The notes beneath the pieces are model-generated. The model ran no database searches, was not told where the DNA came from, and was given only the letters and a program-made list of their open reading frames with translations. Source: Microbacterium oxydans (GTDB lineage: Bacteria > Actinomycetota > Actinomycetes > Actinomycetales > Microbacteriaceae). Taken from it: 64,000 bases of DNA. The stretch covers positions 682,001-746,000 of the forward strand of contig NZ_JYIW01000026.1 of the NCBI RefSeq assembly GCF_000956525.1, in the 5' to 3' direction. This document shows, one piece after another, positions 46,472 through 55,667 of this stretch (its first letter is position 1; the number at the start of each line of letters is the position of its first letter). The position numbers and the translations under genes were made by a program.

Positions 46472-47233
46472 TCAGACGCGACCGCGGCGAGCGACGCCGG
46501 CCGTCAGCGAGCTCGGGAGCACCTTGGTGAGCGCGACGAGCGCCTTGTAACGGAGCGACGGCACCGACACGGCTCTCCCCAGCGCGGCGTCACGGAGACC
46601 GGCTCGAACGACGTCTGCCGCGTTCAGCCACATGAGGGTCGGCACGCCCTCGTCGCCGACCGCGAGGCCCATGCGCTCGTGGAAGCTGGTGTGCGTGAAC
46701 CCCGGGCAGAGCGCGGTGACGCTGACACCGTCGCGGGCATACTCGACGTTGGCCCAGCGGCTGAAGCCGATCAGCCAGGACTTGCAGGCTGAGTACGTGG
46801 ATCGAGAGATGAACCCGGCGACCGAGGCGACGTTGATGATCCGCCCGCCGCGTCCTCGCATCGTCTGCAGCGCGGCATGCATCAGCCGCATCGACGCCTC
46901 GACGTGCACGCGCAGGTGGCGGACCTCGTCGTCGATGTCGTTGTCGGCGAACTGCAGCGGCAGTCCGAAGCCGGCGTTGTTGACCAGCAGGTCGATCGGG
47001 TCTGCACCGTCCCTGAGACGGGCAGCCACGAGTTCGGCGCCGGCTTCCTCGGCGAGGTCAGCCGTGAGGACCTCGACCGCGACGCCATGCGCGCTGCGCA
47101 ACTCGGCGGCCAATGCTTCGAGCGCATCCGCCGACCGTGCGACGAGGATCAGGTCGGCCCGACGGCGTGCGAGCTGGCGTGCGAATTCTGCGCCGAGTCC
47201 GGCGCTCGCTCCGGTGATGAGTGCGGTGGGCAT
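46472..47233 (-). CDS. Short-chain dehydrogenase/reductase
   Basis: 253 residues from the ATG at 47233. Rossmann TGASAGLGAEFARQLA (residues about 7-22), NNAG (in LLVNNAGFG), and the catalytic Y-x3-K in YSACKS with upstream Ser (NVASVAG). Classical SDR; substrate unknown. Its ATG shares the A of the folA stop (TGATG), so it is translationally coupled to folA and thyA. Confidence 0.88.
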   Translation of the reverse strand: MPTALITGASAGLGAEFARQLARRRADLILVARSADALEALAAELRSAHGVAVEVLTADLAEEAGAELVAARLRDGADPIDLLVNNAGFGLPLQFADNDIDDEVRHLRVHVEASMRLMHAALQTMRGRGGRIINVASVAGFISRSTYSACKSWLIGFSRWANVEYARDGVSVTALCPGFTHTSFHERMGLAVGDEGVPTLMWLNAADVVRAGLRDAALGRAVSVPSLRYKALVALTKVLPSSLTAGVARRGRV

Positions 47234-47730
47234 CAGCGCTCGTATCCGAGGAAGCGGTATCGCACGCCTGAACGCGAAGTCTGCCACTCCCCCTCATCGA
47301 TCAGACGCCAGCCCACCTTCGACGGCGCATACGCATCACCGTCGACCTCGAGGTCGAGCTCCGTGACCTCGAGCCGGTCGGCATCGCCGATGACCTGACG
47401 GAAGATCTCCGCGCCGCCGATGATCCAGACCCGGTCGAGCCCGCGAACGGCCTCGGCGACCGTCGCAGCGCGTCGTGCGCCTGCAGCCGACCAATCCTGT
47501 TGGCGGGTGATCACGATGTTCTCGCGACCGGCGAGCGGACGGAACCGTTCGGGTAGCGAATCCCAGGTCTTCCGCCCCATCACGACCGGCGAGCCGAGCG
47601 TGACCTCCTTGAAGTGGGCGAGGTCCTCAGGGACATGCCACGGCATCCCGCCTTCGGCTCCGATGACGCCACCGTTCGCCTCGGCCCAGATCAGGCCGAC
47701 CATCATGGTTCCATCAGGGGCCGTGCTCAT
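47233..47730 (-). CDS. folA: Dihydrofolate reductase
   Basis: 165 residues if started at 47730, overlapping the thyA stop (ATGA); an internal ATG pair at about 47706 ([16 protein letters not shown]) is the other candidate. Motifs are [27 protein letters not shown], and [10 protein letters not shown]. It regenerates tetrahydrofolate consumed by ThyA, which is encoded immediately upstream. Confidence 0.94.
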   Translation of the reverse strand: MSTAPDGTMMVGLIWAEANGGVIGAEGGMPWHVPEDLAHFKEVTLGSPVVMGRKTWDSLPERFRPLAGRENIVITRQQDWSAAGARRAATVAEAVRGLDRVWIIGGAEIFRQVIGDADRLEVTELDLEVDGDAYAPSKVGWRLIDEGEWQTSRSGVRYRFLGYER

Positions 47731-48536
47731 ACCGCCACCGCCGCGCGGATCGCCGGGTGGTGCTGGTAGTCCTCGATCACGAAGTCGTCGAAGCGGTAGT
47801 CGAGAATGGACTCGGGCGTGCGCGCGAAGCGCAGCGACGGAGCCGGATAGGCGTCGCGCGTGAGCTGTTCGCGCACCTGGTCGACGTGGTTGTCGTAGAT
47901 GTGGCAGTCGCCACCGGTCCAGACGAAGTCGCCGGGTTCGAGCCCCACCTGCTGCGCGACCATGAGGGTCAGCAGCGCGTAGGAGGCGATGTTGAACGGG
48001 ACGCCGAGGAAGAGGTCGGCGCTGCGCTGGTAGAGCTGGCATGAGAGCTTGCCATCGGCGACGTAGAACTGGAACAGCGCATGGCACGGCGCGAGTGCCA
48101 TGTCGGGGATGTCCGCAGGGTTCCAGGCCGACACGATCAGGCGTCGGGAGTCCGGCGTCTGTCGGATCTGCTCGATGACGTCGGACAGCTGGTCGATGCT
48201 CTCGCCGTCAGGCGTCGGCCACGAGCGCCACTGCACCCCGTAGACAGGGCCGAGATCGCCGGATGCGTCTGCCCACTCGTCCCAGATCGTCACGCCGTTC
48301 TCCTGCAGCCAGCGCACGTTCGAATCACCACGGAGGAACCAGAGCAGTTCGTAGGCGATCGACTTGAAATGCACGCGCTTCGTCGTGACGAGCGGGAAGC
48401 CTGCGGCGAGGTCGAATCGGATCTGCCTGCCGAAGACACTCGTCGTGCCGGTTCCAGTGCGATCGGACTTGTGGGTGCCGGTCTCCAGCACGTCGCGGAG
48501 GAGGTCTTCGTACGGCGTCTGGACGGCTGCGCTCAT
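47727..48536 (-). CDS. thyA: Thymidylate synthase
   Basis: 269 residues from the ATG at 48536. Motifs are [16 protein letters not shown], the catalytic cysteine in [12 protein letters not shown] (about residue 151), [20 protein letters not shown], and the C-terminal H-P-A-I-R. It makes dTMP with methylene-THF and is coupled to folA. TATCGT lies 7 nt before the ATG, suggesting a leaderless thyA-folA-SDR transcript. Confidence 0.96.
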   Translation of the reverse strand: MSAAVQTPYEDLLRDVLETGTHKSDRTGTGTTSVFGRQIRFDLAAGFPLVTTKRVHFKSIAYELLWFLRGDSNVRWLQENGVTIWDEWADASGDLGPVYGVQWRSWPTPDGESIDQLSDVIEQIRQTPDSRRLIVSAWNPADIPDMALAPCHALFQFYVADGKLSCQLYQRSADLFLGVPFNIASYALLTLMVAQQVGLEPGDFVWTGGDCHIYDNHVDQVREQLTRDAYPAPSLRFARTPESILDYRFDDFVIEDYQHHPAIRAAVAV

Positions 48537-48543
48537 GACAGCC

Positions 48544-48549
48544 ACGATA
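48544..48549 (-). promoter_or_regulatory. -10 hexamer of the thyA operon
   Basis: Minus-strand TATCGT, 7 nt before the ATG at 48536. Confidence 0.4.
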
Positions 48550-48641
48550 CCTTCCCCTGCACGCGAAGGGGCTGTCGGCGCGACGGCGCGATGCACGTCG
48601 TCATGCGATGAAACATCGACCCTCGGCGCGTCTGCGGCGCG

Positions 48642-48647
48642 TACTCT
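48642..48647 (+). promoter_or_regulatory. -10 hexamer of the thioredoxin-like gene
   Basis: TACTCT, 6 nt before the ATG at 48654. Confidence 0.45.
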
Positions 48648-48653
48648 CGACGC

Positions 48654-49067
48654 ATGTCACCTCTGCTCGCTCTGGCGATCGCGACAGCACTCCTCGTGCT
48701 CGCCGCGCTGATCGGCGTGGTGCTGCGCCGACGCGACGGGCGACGGCGGGATGCCGGTGCGCTTCGGTTCGATCCGCAGGATGTCGAGGCTGGCAGCCTC
48801 GGCAGCCGTGCGACGCTCGTGCAGTTCAGCACCGAGATGTGCACACGGTGCCCGCAGGTGCGGCGGATGCTGCACGGCTACACCGAGCACCACGACGGGG
48901 TGCAGCACGTCGAGGTGGACCTCACCCACCGGCCCGACCTCTCGACGCGGTATCGCGTGCTGCAGACACCGACCACGTTCGTCGTCGATCACACCGGCGC
49001 GGTCCGCGCACGGTTCCACGGCGTCCCGCAGCGTGACGCCCTGACCGAGGCCCTCGCCGCCGTCTGA
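48654..49067 (+). CDS. Membrane-anchored thioredoxin-like protein
   Basis: 137 residues. An N-terminal membrane helix ([21 protein letters not shown]) and arginine-rich stop (RRRDGRRRD) precede a thioredoxin fold with the active site CTRC in [15 protein letters not shown], and the cis-proline loop [14 protein letters not shown] differs from the usual CGPC. The arginine cluster after the helix places the fold in the cytoplasm. It heads a group with a DUF4395 membrane protein and an OsmC peroxidase, likely a membrane thiol-redox module. Confidence 0.85.
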   Translation: MSPLLALAIATALLVLAALIGVVLRRRDGRRRDAGALRFDPQDVEAGSLGSRATLVQFSTEMCTRCPQVRRMLHGYTEHHDGVQHVEVDLTHRPDLSTRYRVLQTPTTFVVDHTGAVRARFHGVPQRDALTEALAAV

Positions 49068-49089
49068 GGCGCGCAGACAGGAGCACACC

Positions 49090-49668
49090 ATGAGCACTCC
49101 AGCAGGCATCGACCCGCGAGGACCCCGGTTCGCGGCCACCATCACGACGGTGCTGTTGTTCGTCGCGACCTTCCTGGCCCTGGTCGGGATCTCGACGCAG
49201 TCCGGTGCCGCGTCCTTCGGGTGGTTCGCGTATCAGCCGCTCGCGGACTCCGCCTTCGTGCCGGGTGGCGGCTGGTCGATCACTGCCGCGACGATCGGAC
49301 AGCGTGCACTCGATCCAGGCTTCCTCCTGACCGCCGTGATCGCGCTCCTGTTCCTCTGGAGCGTCATCTCACCGAGGACGGCACCGTGGGGCGTCGTGTT
49401 CCGCAGCATCATCCGTCCGCGTCTCGCTCCCCCGACCGAACTCGAGGACCCTCGTCCTCCCCGCTTCGCTCAGGGTGTGGGGCTCGTCGTCGTCACGATC
49501 GGGATCGTCCTGCATCTGGCCGGCGTGCCGTGGGCACTGCCGATCGCGACGGCGGCCGCCTTCATCGCCGCGTTCCTGAACGCCGCGTTCGCGTTCTGCC
49601 TCGGCTGCCAGATCTACCTCGCCCTGCAACGAGCGGGAATCCTCGGACGCGCGACGTCGACCGCCTGA
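49090..49668 (+). CDS. DUF4395 membrane protein
   Basis: 192 residues. The start GIDPRGPRFAATIT and the C-terminal FAFCLGCQIYLAL (cysteine pair C-L-G-C) are hallmarks of DUF4395. About four membrane segments are visible. In many actinobacteria this family sits beside thioredoxin genes, as here (22-bp gap), suggesting transfer of electrons across the membrane through the C-x2-C pair; function is not established. AGGAG precedes the ATG. Confidence 0.87.
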   Translation: MSTPAGIDPRGPRFAATITTVLLFVATFLALVGISTQSGAASFGWFAYQPLADSAFVPGGGWSITAATIGQRALDPGFLLTAVIALLFLWSVISPRTAPWGVVFRSIIRPRLAPPTELEDPRPPRFAQGVGLVVVTIGIVLHLAGVPWALPIATAAAFIAAFLNAAFAFCLGCQIYLALQRAGILGRATSTA

Positions 49669-49697
49669 GGACGGTACCCGTCGACGGGTGCGGTCGC

Positions 49698-49703
49698 TAG
49701 GCT
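49698..49703 (+). promoter_or_regulatory. -10 hexamer of the OsmC gene
   Basis: TAGGCT about 50 nt before the ATG at 49753. Unlike neighbours, this gene has a leader with a strong GGAGGA. Confidence 0.4.
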
Positions 49704-49752
49704 TGCCGGAACGCGCACCGCATACCGAGCGCGCGCGAGAACCGGAGGAATC

Positions 49753-50178
49753 ATGCCCGTCACCAGCGAAGCGACCACCACCTGGACCGGATCCCTCGCG
49801 GAGGGCTCGGGCACCGTCGCGTTCTCGTCGTCGAACCTCGGCACCTTCCCCATCAACTGGAAGGCACGCAGCGAGGGCAGTGACACCACGACGACCCCCG
49901 AGGAGCTCATCGCGGCGGCACACGCGTCGTGCTTCAGCATGGCGCTCTCACACGCGCTGAGCGAGAACGGCACCCCGCCGGAGCGGGTGAACACCAGCGC
50001 ATCCGTGACCTTCAAGCCGGGCGTCGGGATCAGCGGCAGCCACCTGAACGTCAACGCCGTCGTTCCCGGCCTCTCCCCCGAGGCGTTCCAGCAGATCGCG
50101 AACGAGGCGAAGACCGGTTGCCCCGTCTCGCAGGCACTCGCAGGTATCGAGATCACGCTCGAGGCAACGCTCGCCTGA
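49753..50178 (+). CDS. OsmC-family organic hydroperoxide reductase
   Basis: 141 residues. The two redox cysteines are in AAHASCFSMALSHAL (about residue 57) and TGCPVSQALAG (about residue 122), with the usual central helix. It reduces organic hydroperoxides in the cytoplasm. GGAGGAATC is well placed before the ATG. It follows the thioredoxin-like and DUF4395 genes, and its TAGGCT -10 suggests an independent promoter. Confidence 0.92.
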   Translation: MPVTSEATTTWTGSLAEGSGTVAFSSSNLGTFPINWKARSEGSDTTTTPEELIAAAHASCFSMALSHALSENGTPPERVNTSASVTFKPGVGISGSHLNVNAVVPGLSPEAFQQIANEAKTGCPVSQALAGIEITLEATLA

Positions 50179-50193
50179 AGCGTGATCGCCTGA

Positions 50194-50225
50194 GCCGCGG
50201 TGTCGCCTGAGCGACCTCACGGCTT
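50194..50225. terminator. Imperfect hairpin between convergent OsmC and TPR-like genes
   Basis: AGCCGCGGTGTCGC / GCGACCTCACGGCT, 11 of 14 pairs, loop CTGA; no T-run. Confidence 0.35.
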
Positions 50226-50238
50226 CGTCACTGGGACG

Positions 50239-50676
50239 TCAGGAGCGGGAGAGGCGGATCGCCTCGCGGATGCTCGCCCTGGCGTCCTTTCGACGTCCGG
50301 CGGCGTCCTGCACGACACCGAGCCGGAATCGCGCACGCCAGTCATCCGGAGCCGCATCCGCCTCCGCGCTGTAGCGGGCGACCATCGGATCGGCGTCCTC
50401 ACGGGCGAGACGCCCGCTCGGCGTCAGGTCGGTCTCCGCCGCCGGCATGCCGCCCTCGGCATCCAGTGCCTTTCCTAGCCTGTCTGCCGCGAATCCGAAC
50501 TGCATCTCTCTGATGAGGGCCCAGGCGCCGATCAACGGCATGACCAGGAGCGCCACACCGATCGCGATCGCGATCGGTTCCCCGGTGGTGAGCATCAGGA
50601 CCGCTCGCTGACCGACGACGACGATGTACAGCGCAAGACAGAGCGCCATGATGCCGACGCCGATCCGAGGGATCAT
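50239..50676 (-). CDS. Membrane protein with TPR-like tail, linked to dapB
   Basis: 145 residues. Two membrane segments (about residues 5-26 and 36-58) are followed by a soluble tail with one tetratricopeptide-like helical pair (WRARFRLGVVQDAAGRRKDARASIREAI). The ATG overlaps the dapB stop by 4 nt, so it is coupled to dapB; this pairing is common in related actinobacteria. Function unknown. Confidence 0.75.
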   Translation of the reverse strand: MIPRIGVGIMALCLALYIVVVGQRAVLMLTTGEPIAIAIGVALLVMPLIGAWALIREMQFGFAADRLGKALDAEGGMPAAETDLTPSGRLAREDADPMVARYSAEADAAPDDWRARFRLGVVQDAAGRRKDARASIREAIRLSRS

Positions 50677-51413
50677 GAACGGATGCCGATGTCGATCATG
50701 TTCTCGAGCCCCACGACGACGCCGCTCGCCTGCGCGGCGAACGGGACGGCAAGGCGGATCCCCGGCGCATAGGCCAGCGCTGGTTCGATCGTGTCGTGTG
50801 TGAACGTCAGCGACTCGCCCGGCCCCGAGAGGATGACCTCCTGCTTGGCGACGACCCCGGGGCGACGCAGCGAGTGGATCGGCACGCTGCCGACCTGCTG
50901 ACCACGTGCGCGCTGATCGGCGTGCGGAGCGCTCACAGGACCCTGCTCGGCGCGGGCGGCTGCGAGCAGCTCGGCCGTGCGCACGGCAGTGCCGCTCGGC
51001 GAGTCGATCTTGGTCTCGCGGTGGGCCTCGATGATCTCGGCCGATCCGAAGAACGGTGCGGCCGCGGCGGCCAACGCCGAACCGAGGACGGAACCGAGCG
51101 AGAAGTTCGGGATGAAGACGACGCCGGTGCCGGCCGCGTCGACCAGCGGCCGCACGAGGGCGATCCGCTCAGCGGACCAGCCTGAGGTCGCGACGAGCAC
51201 GTTCAGGCCGCGCTCGACGGCCGTGCGCACCACGTCGATGCTCACCTGCGGTGTGGATGCGTCGACGACGAGATCTGCGCCGGCGAGCTCTGAGAGATCA
51301 CTGCTCGAGGTCAGCACACGGCTCACCTCGAACCCCTCGAGCTCGTCGATCACCGCGTGGATGATCGAGCCGAGCTTCCCGGTTCCGCCGACGAGTGCGA
51401 CCTGCGTTGTCAT
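50673..51413 (-). CDS. dapB: 4-hydroxy-tetrahydrodipicolinate reductase
   Basis: 246 residues. Rossmann GGTGKLGSIIHAVI at the N-terminus, VVDASTP, and the substrate site EAHRETKIDSPSGTA (about residues 130-145). The family pattern is H-H-x3-K-x-D-A/S-P-S-G-T; here the second histidine is Arg, while the first His and the Lys remain. TAGACT lies 6 nt before the ATG, so a leaderless mRNA is likely. Confidence 0.93.
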   Translation of the reverse strand: MTTQVALVGGTGKLGSIIHAVIDELEGFEVSRVLTSSSDLSELAGADLVVDASTPQVSIDVVRTAVERGLNVLVATSGWSAERIALVRPLVDAAGTGVVFIPNFSLGSVLGSALAAAAAPFFGSAEIIEAHRETKIDSPSGTAVRTAELLAAARAEQGPVSAPHADQRARGQQVGSVPIHSLRRPGVVAKQEVILSGPGESLTFTHDTIEPALAYAPGIRLAVPFAAQASGVVVGLENMIDIGIRS

Positions 51414-51419
51414 GCGTCC

Positions 51420-51425
51420 AGTCTA
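51420..51425 (-). promoter_or_regulatory. -10 hexamer of dapB
   Basis: Minus-strand TAGACT, then GGACGC and the ATG at 51413. Confidence 0.5.
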
Positions 51426-51472
51426 TTGAGCGGAGCATGTGCGCCCGCCGGGGGCGCGCGGAGCTCGCTGGA

Positions 51473-52075
51473 TCAGACGGGCATCACGTCGGGGATACCG
51501 GTGCGCAGCTCGACGGGCAGGTGTCCGGTGTCGTTGTGGGTCAGCAGCGTCCACGGGCGGCCCTGCTTCTGCGCGATCACCGTCAGGCCGCAATGCGCCT
51601 GATTGAGCGTCATCCATCGCCACTCGGGCGCACCGAGCACCTCACGCACGAACCAGGCGATCACGAAGTTGTGGGTGATGAGCACCTCGTGCACGTCGCC
51701 GTTCTTGCGCACCAGGAATTCGTTCACGGCGTCGTACATCTGCGCGCCGCCGGCCTCGATCTCGGCCTCCGTCACCGAGCCGAAGAACGGCTCGAACGCG
51801 GCTGGCGTGTCTTCCGTCATCCCTGTCGGGATGCAGTCGAACAGCAGGGCGGTGGGCTCGGGGTCGACCGACGGCAGGCGGCCGGCGATCGCACGAGCGG
51901 TCTCGTTGGCCCGCAGCAGCGGCGAATGCCAGACGGCATCGAGCGGGAGCCCCGAGAGACGGTCGGCGATCAGCTCGGCCTGTCGCTGCCCCCGAGGAGA
52001 GAGTGGACCGTCGGCGAGACCGTGCTCTGCGTCCTGATGTTCACCGTGTCTGACCAGATAGATGTAGTGCGTCAC
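51473..52075 (-). CDS. Histidine phosphatase (phosphoglycerate-mutase-like)
   Basis: 200 residues, GTG start. The catalytic LVRHGEHQDAEHG lies at residues 7-19, with GPLSPRGQRQAELIADRL, WHSPLLRANETARAI and the second His in ITHNFVIAWFV. A metabolic phosphatase of the CobC/GpmB/SixA superfamily; substrate unknown. It stands alone between dapB and the aldo/keto-reductase-like gene on the same strand. Confidence 0.85.
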   Translation of the reverse strand: MTHYIYLVRHGEHQDAEHGLADGPLSPRGQRQAELIADRLSGLPLDAVWHSPLLRANETARAIAGRLPSVDPEPTALLFDCIPTGMTEDTPAAFEPFFGSVTEAEIEAGGAQMYDAVNEFLVRKNGDVHEVLITHNFVIAWFVREVLGAPEWRWMTLNQAHCGLTVIAQKQGRPWTLLTHNDTGHLPVELRTGIPDVMPV

Positions 52076-52144
52076 AACCTGCTCGCTTCATAGCCAGCAT
52101 CTGCCGGACTTCTCTTCCACCCTATGCCACGGGTGCGACGTCGG

Positions 52145-53173
52145 TCAGTTGCCTGCACGGGTCAGCTCGGCGAGCTGCGCACGCGACAGCAGCACGCCGG
52201 CGCCCTGCATCAGCTCGTCCACGTGCTCGGTGGCGAACGTGTTCACGATCGGTGCTGCGATCGTGCGCTGCGCGAGCAGCCACGCGATCGAGACGGCGGC
52301 GACCGGGACCGACAGCTCTTCCGCGACCTGATCGAGCGCTCGCAGGATCTTGGTGCCACGTCGGTTCAGGTGACCGCGCAGCTGCTCCCCTCGCACGCCC
52401 GGCGATGTCAGCGCCTTGCGGCGATGGCGCCCGGAGAGGAAACCGTGCTCGAGTGCATGCGACGGCGTGACCGCGAGGTTCTGCGCGCCGGCGACGAGCC
52501 GAAGATCACCCTCGAAGGGCTGACGACGGAGCAGGTTGTACGGGGCGTCGATCACCTGGATGCGCGGGTAGCCCGCCGAGGCGAGGATCCGTGCCTCGAC
52601 GAGGCGTTCCGGTGCGAAGCCGAATGCGCCGAGCGCACCGATCTTGCCGGCATCCGTCAGCCACTCCACGGTCGCAAGCGTGTCCTCGAGGTTCGTGGTG
52701 CGGTCGAGCGTCGCGTCGAGGTGGAGCACGTCGATGCGCTCCACGCCGAGCCTGGTGAGAGAGCCCTCCACCGCACGGACGAGGTTCACGGAGCCGAGTC
52801 CCGGGTTGTCGGCGTGCGAGCCGATGCGCACGCTCAGCAGCGACCGGTCGCGGAGCCCGCGGGATCGCAGCCACTGGCCGATGATGTGCTCGCTGCGACC
52901 GCCGGAGAAGCCGTCAGCCGTGTGCACGGCATTGCCGCCGAACTCGACGTAACGGTCGAGGATGCCGTGGCTGGTCTCGAGGTCGACGTTCCAGCCGAAC
53001 TCCGCAGCACCCAGCATGAGCGGGAAGGTCTCGAGTCCGGTCTCGCCCAGCGGGACGCGGATCGATTCTCCTATCCCCGGACCGACGATCGGGATGGGCG
53101 CGGAAGGGTGCTCGGCCGCCTCCGTCTGGGCGCCGTCCTGCGGCGCTCCTGCGCCTACGCCGAACAACCGCAT
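52145..53173 (-). CDS. Aldo/keto-reductase-fold protein lacking the catalytic tetrad
   Basis: 342 residues from the ATG at 53173; the longer frame upstream lacks homology. The overall AKR pattern is clear (GGRSEHIIGQWLRSRGL; AGKIGALGAFGFAPERL; C-terminal cofactor strand IVNTFATEHVDELMQGAG). But where active AKRs have D-T-A-x2-Y this protein has HTADGF, where they have T-K-x-G it has SVRIGS, and the expected active-site His after the I-D strand reads as Asp (RIDVLHLDA). All four tetrad positions appear replaced, so it is probably a non-enzymatic or altered member. The first 40 residues are an added tail. Confidence 0.82.
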   Translation of the reverse strand: MRLFGVGAGAPQDGAQTEAAEHPSAPIPIVGPGIGESIRVPLGETGLETFPLMLGAAEFGWNVDLETSHGILDRYVEFGGNAVHTADGFSGGRSEHIIGQWLRSRGLRDRSLLSVRIGSHADNPGLGSVNLVRAVEGSLTRLGVERIDVLHLDATLDRTTNLEDTLATVEWLTDAGKIGALGAFGFAPERLVEARILASAGYPRIQVIDAPYNLLRRQPFEGDLRLVAGAQNLAVTPSHALEHGFLSGRHRRKALTSPGVRGEQLRGHLNRRGTKILRALDQVAEELSVPVAAVSIAWLLAQRTIAAPIVNTFATEHVDELMQGAGVLLSRAQLAELTRAGN

Positions 53174-53334
53174 ACTCTCACCCCCGCGTCGATCGGTGTG
53201 ATCCGATCTGCGTACCTGCTCTTGATGCACCCCCCGGTGCGTACTTCGAGGGTAAGCGAGATCAGCGAACGCGCTGACCAATCCGGGGAACGGCGCGAAA
53301 ACTTCCGATAACGGTTTGATCACACAGGGCACGA

Positions 53335-53374
53335 CAGAGCCCGGGCGCCTCCAGACGGAGACACCCGGGCTCTG
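53335..53374. terminator. Intrinsic terminator of pnp
   Basis: Perfect 11-bp stem CAGAGCCCGGG / CCCGGGCTCTG with an 18-nt loop that holds CCTCC and GGAG, which may extend the pairing. Confidence 0.75.
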
Positions 53375-53390
53375 ATCGAGCGCTGTCCGA

Positions 53391-55667
53391 TTACTCGGCT
53401 GCGGACTCCTCAGCCGGCGCAGCGTCTGCTGCAGGAGCCTCGTCGATGACGGGCTCGAGCGACAGCTTGCCGCGGTCGTCGATCTTCGTGATCTTCACGA
53501 GGATCTTCTGGCCGACCGAGAGGACGTCATCGACGTTCTCGACGCGCTTGCCACCGGCGAGCTTGCGCACCTCGGTGACGTGCAGCAGGCCGTCCTTGCC
53601 GGGCAGCAGCGAGACGAACGCACCGAAGGTGGCGATCTTCACGACGGTGCCGAGGAACTGCTCGCCGACCTCGGGGTTGGTCGGGTTGGCGATCGCGTTG
53701 ACCTGGGCACGGGCGGCCTCGGCCGAAGGACCGTCGGTCGCGCCGATGTAGACGGTGCCGTCCTCCTCGATGGAGATCTGCGCGCCGGTCTCGTCCTGGA
53801 TCGCGTTGATCGTCTTGCCCTTCGGGCCGATCAGCTCGCCGATCTTGTCGACCGGGATCTGCACGCTGATGACGCGAGGCGCGGTCGGCGCCATCTCGTC
53901 AGGAGCGTCGATCGCGGAGTTCAGGACGTTGAGGATCGTCAGACGAGCGTCGCGGGCCTGCGTCAGCGCACCGGCGAGCACCGACGACGGGATGCCGTCG
54001 AGCTTCGTGTCGAGCTGGATCGCCGTGACGAACTCGCTGGTACCGGCGACCTTGAAGTCCATGTCGCCGAGTGCGTCCTCTGCACCCAGGATGTCGGTGA
54101 GCGCGGCGTACCGGGTCTCACCGTCGACCTGGTCGGAGACCAGACCCATGGCGATACCGGCGACGGCTGCGCGCAGCGGCACACCCGCGTTCAGCAGCGA
54201 CAGGGTCGAGGCGCAGACGGAACCCATCGAGGTCGAGCCGTTGGAGCTCAGCGCCTCGGAGACCTGACGGATCGCGTAGGGGAACTCCTCGCGGCTCGGC
54301 AGCACCGGCACGAGTGCGCGCTCGGCGAGGAAGCCGTGCCCGATCTCGCGACGCTTCGGCGAACCGACACGGCCGGTCTCACCGGTCGAGTAGGGCGGGA
54401 AGTTGTAGTGGTGCATGTAGCGCTTGCTGGTCGTGGGCGACAGCGAGTCGATCTGCTGCTCCATCTTCAGCATGTTCAGCGTGGTGATACCCATGATCTG
54501 GGTCTCGCCGCGCTGGAAGATCGCGGAGCCGTGCACGCGCGGGATGACCTGCACCTCTGCGTCGAGCGGACGGATGTCAGCCAGCCCACGGCCGTCCATG
54601 CGCACGCTCTCCGTGAGGATGCGACCGCGGACGATCGTCTTCGTGACGGACTTGTACGCCGCGGAGAACTCGAGCGGGGCGCCAGCGGGCAGGTTGCCTG
54701 CCTCGACCGCTTCGATGAGCTGCGCCTTGACGCGGTCCTTGACCTCGTCGTCCTTACCCTGACGCTCCTGCTTGTCGGCGATCTGGTAGACGTTCACCAG
54801 GTCGTCGTAGGAGCGCTCGGCCACGAAGTCGTAGACCTCGCTGGAGTACGGCGGGAAGACCGGGTAGACACCCGGCTCCTTCGATGCCGTCGCTGCGAGC
54901 TCGGCCTGAGCCTTCACGAGCTGCGCGATGAACGGCTTCGAGGCCTCGAGGCCCTGTGCGACGACGGCCTCATCGGGCTTGGTCGCGCCGGCCTTGATCA
55001 GGTTCCAGCTGTGCTCGGTGGCCTCAGCCTCGACCATCATGATCGCGACGTCTTCGGTGCCATCGGACTTCGTGACGACACGACCGGCGACGATCAGGTC
55101 GAACACGGCCTCGGAGACCTGCTCCGCGGTCGGGAACGCGACCCACTGGTCGGCGTGCTCGCCCTGGCCTGCGATGAACGCGAGGCGCACACCGGCGACG
55201 GGACCCGAGAACGGCAGACCCGAGATCTGGGTCGACGCGGATGCCGCGTTGATCGCGAGCGCGTCGTAGAACTCGCCAGGAGCGATCGAGAGGACCGTGA
55301 TGACGATCTGGACCTCGTTGCGCAGACCGTCGACGAACGACGGACGCAGCGGGCGGTCGATCAGACGGCAGACGAGGATCGCCTCGGTCGAGGGACGACC
55401 CTCACGACGGAAGAACGAGCCCGGGATCTTGCCTGCAGCGTAGGAGCGCTCCTCGACGTCGACCGTCAGCGGGAAGAAGTCGAAGCCCTCGCGCGGGTGC
55501 TTGCCTGCGCTGGTGGCCGAGAGGAGCATGGTCTCGCCGTCGAGGTACGCGGCGACTGCGCCCTGAGCCTGCTGCGCGAGGCGGCCGGTCTCGAAGCGGA
55601 TGGTGCGGGTGCCGAAGCGGCCGTTGTCGAGAACGGCCTCGGTGGCGGTGATTTCAGGACCTTCCAA
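53391..55667 (-). CDS. pnp: Polyribonucleotide nucleotidyltransferase (PNPase)
   Basis: 758 residues from a TTG at 55667, chosen because AAGGAGAG lies 5 nt upstream and the family start [18 protein letters not shown] follows at once; an upstream ATG at 55721 is less likely. Two RNase PH domains (about residues 10-240 and 340-560), a KH domain ([20 protein letters not shown]) and an S1 domain ([20 protein letters not shown]) are complete. It degrades RNA phosphorolytically from the 3' end. rpsO, often just upstream, is not here; a 365-bp gap precedes the gene. Confidence 0.96.
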   Translation of the reverse strand: MEGPEITATEAVLDNGRFGTRTIRFETGRLAQQAQGAVAAYLDGETMLLSATSAGKHPREGFDFFPLTVDVEERSYAAGKIPGSFFRREGRPSTEAILVCRLIDRPLRPSFVDGLRNEVQIVITVLSIAPGEFYDALAINAASASTQISGLPFSGPVAGVRLAFIAGQGEHADQWVAFPTAEQVSEAVFDLIVAGRVVTKSDGTEDVAIMMVEAEATEHSWNLIKAGATKPDEAVVAQGLEASKPFIAQLVKAQAELAATASKEPGVYPVFPPYSSEVYDFVAERSYDDLVNVYQIADKQERQGKDDEVKDRVKAQLIEAVEAGNLPAGAPLEFSAAYKSVTKTIVRGRILTESVRMDGRGLADIRPLDAEVQVIPRVHGSAIFQRGETQIMGITTLNMLKMEQQIDSLSPTTSKRYMHHYNFPPYSTGETGRVGSPKRREIGHGFLAERALVPVLPSREEFPYAIRQVSEALSSNGSTSMGSVCASTLSLLNAGVPLRAAVAGIAMGLVSDQVDGETRYAALTDILGAEDALGDMDFKVAGTSEFVTAIQLDTKLDGIPSSVLAGALTQARDARLTILNVLNSAIDAPDEMAPTAPRVISVQIPVDKIGELIGPKGKTINAIQDETGAQISIEEDGTVYIGATDGPSAEAARAQVNAIANPTNPEVGEQFLGTVVKIATFGAFVSLLPGKDGLLHVTEVRKLAGGKRVENVDDVLSVGQKILVKITKIDDRGKLSLEPVIDEAPAADAAPAEESAAE

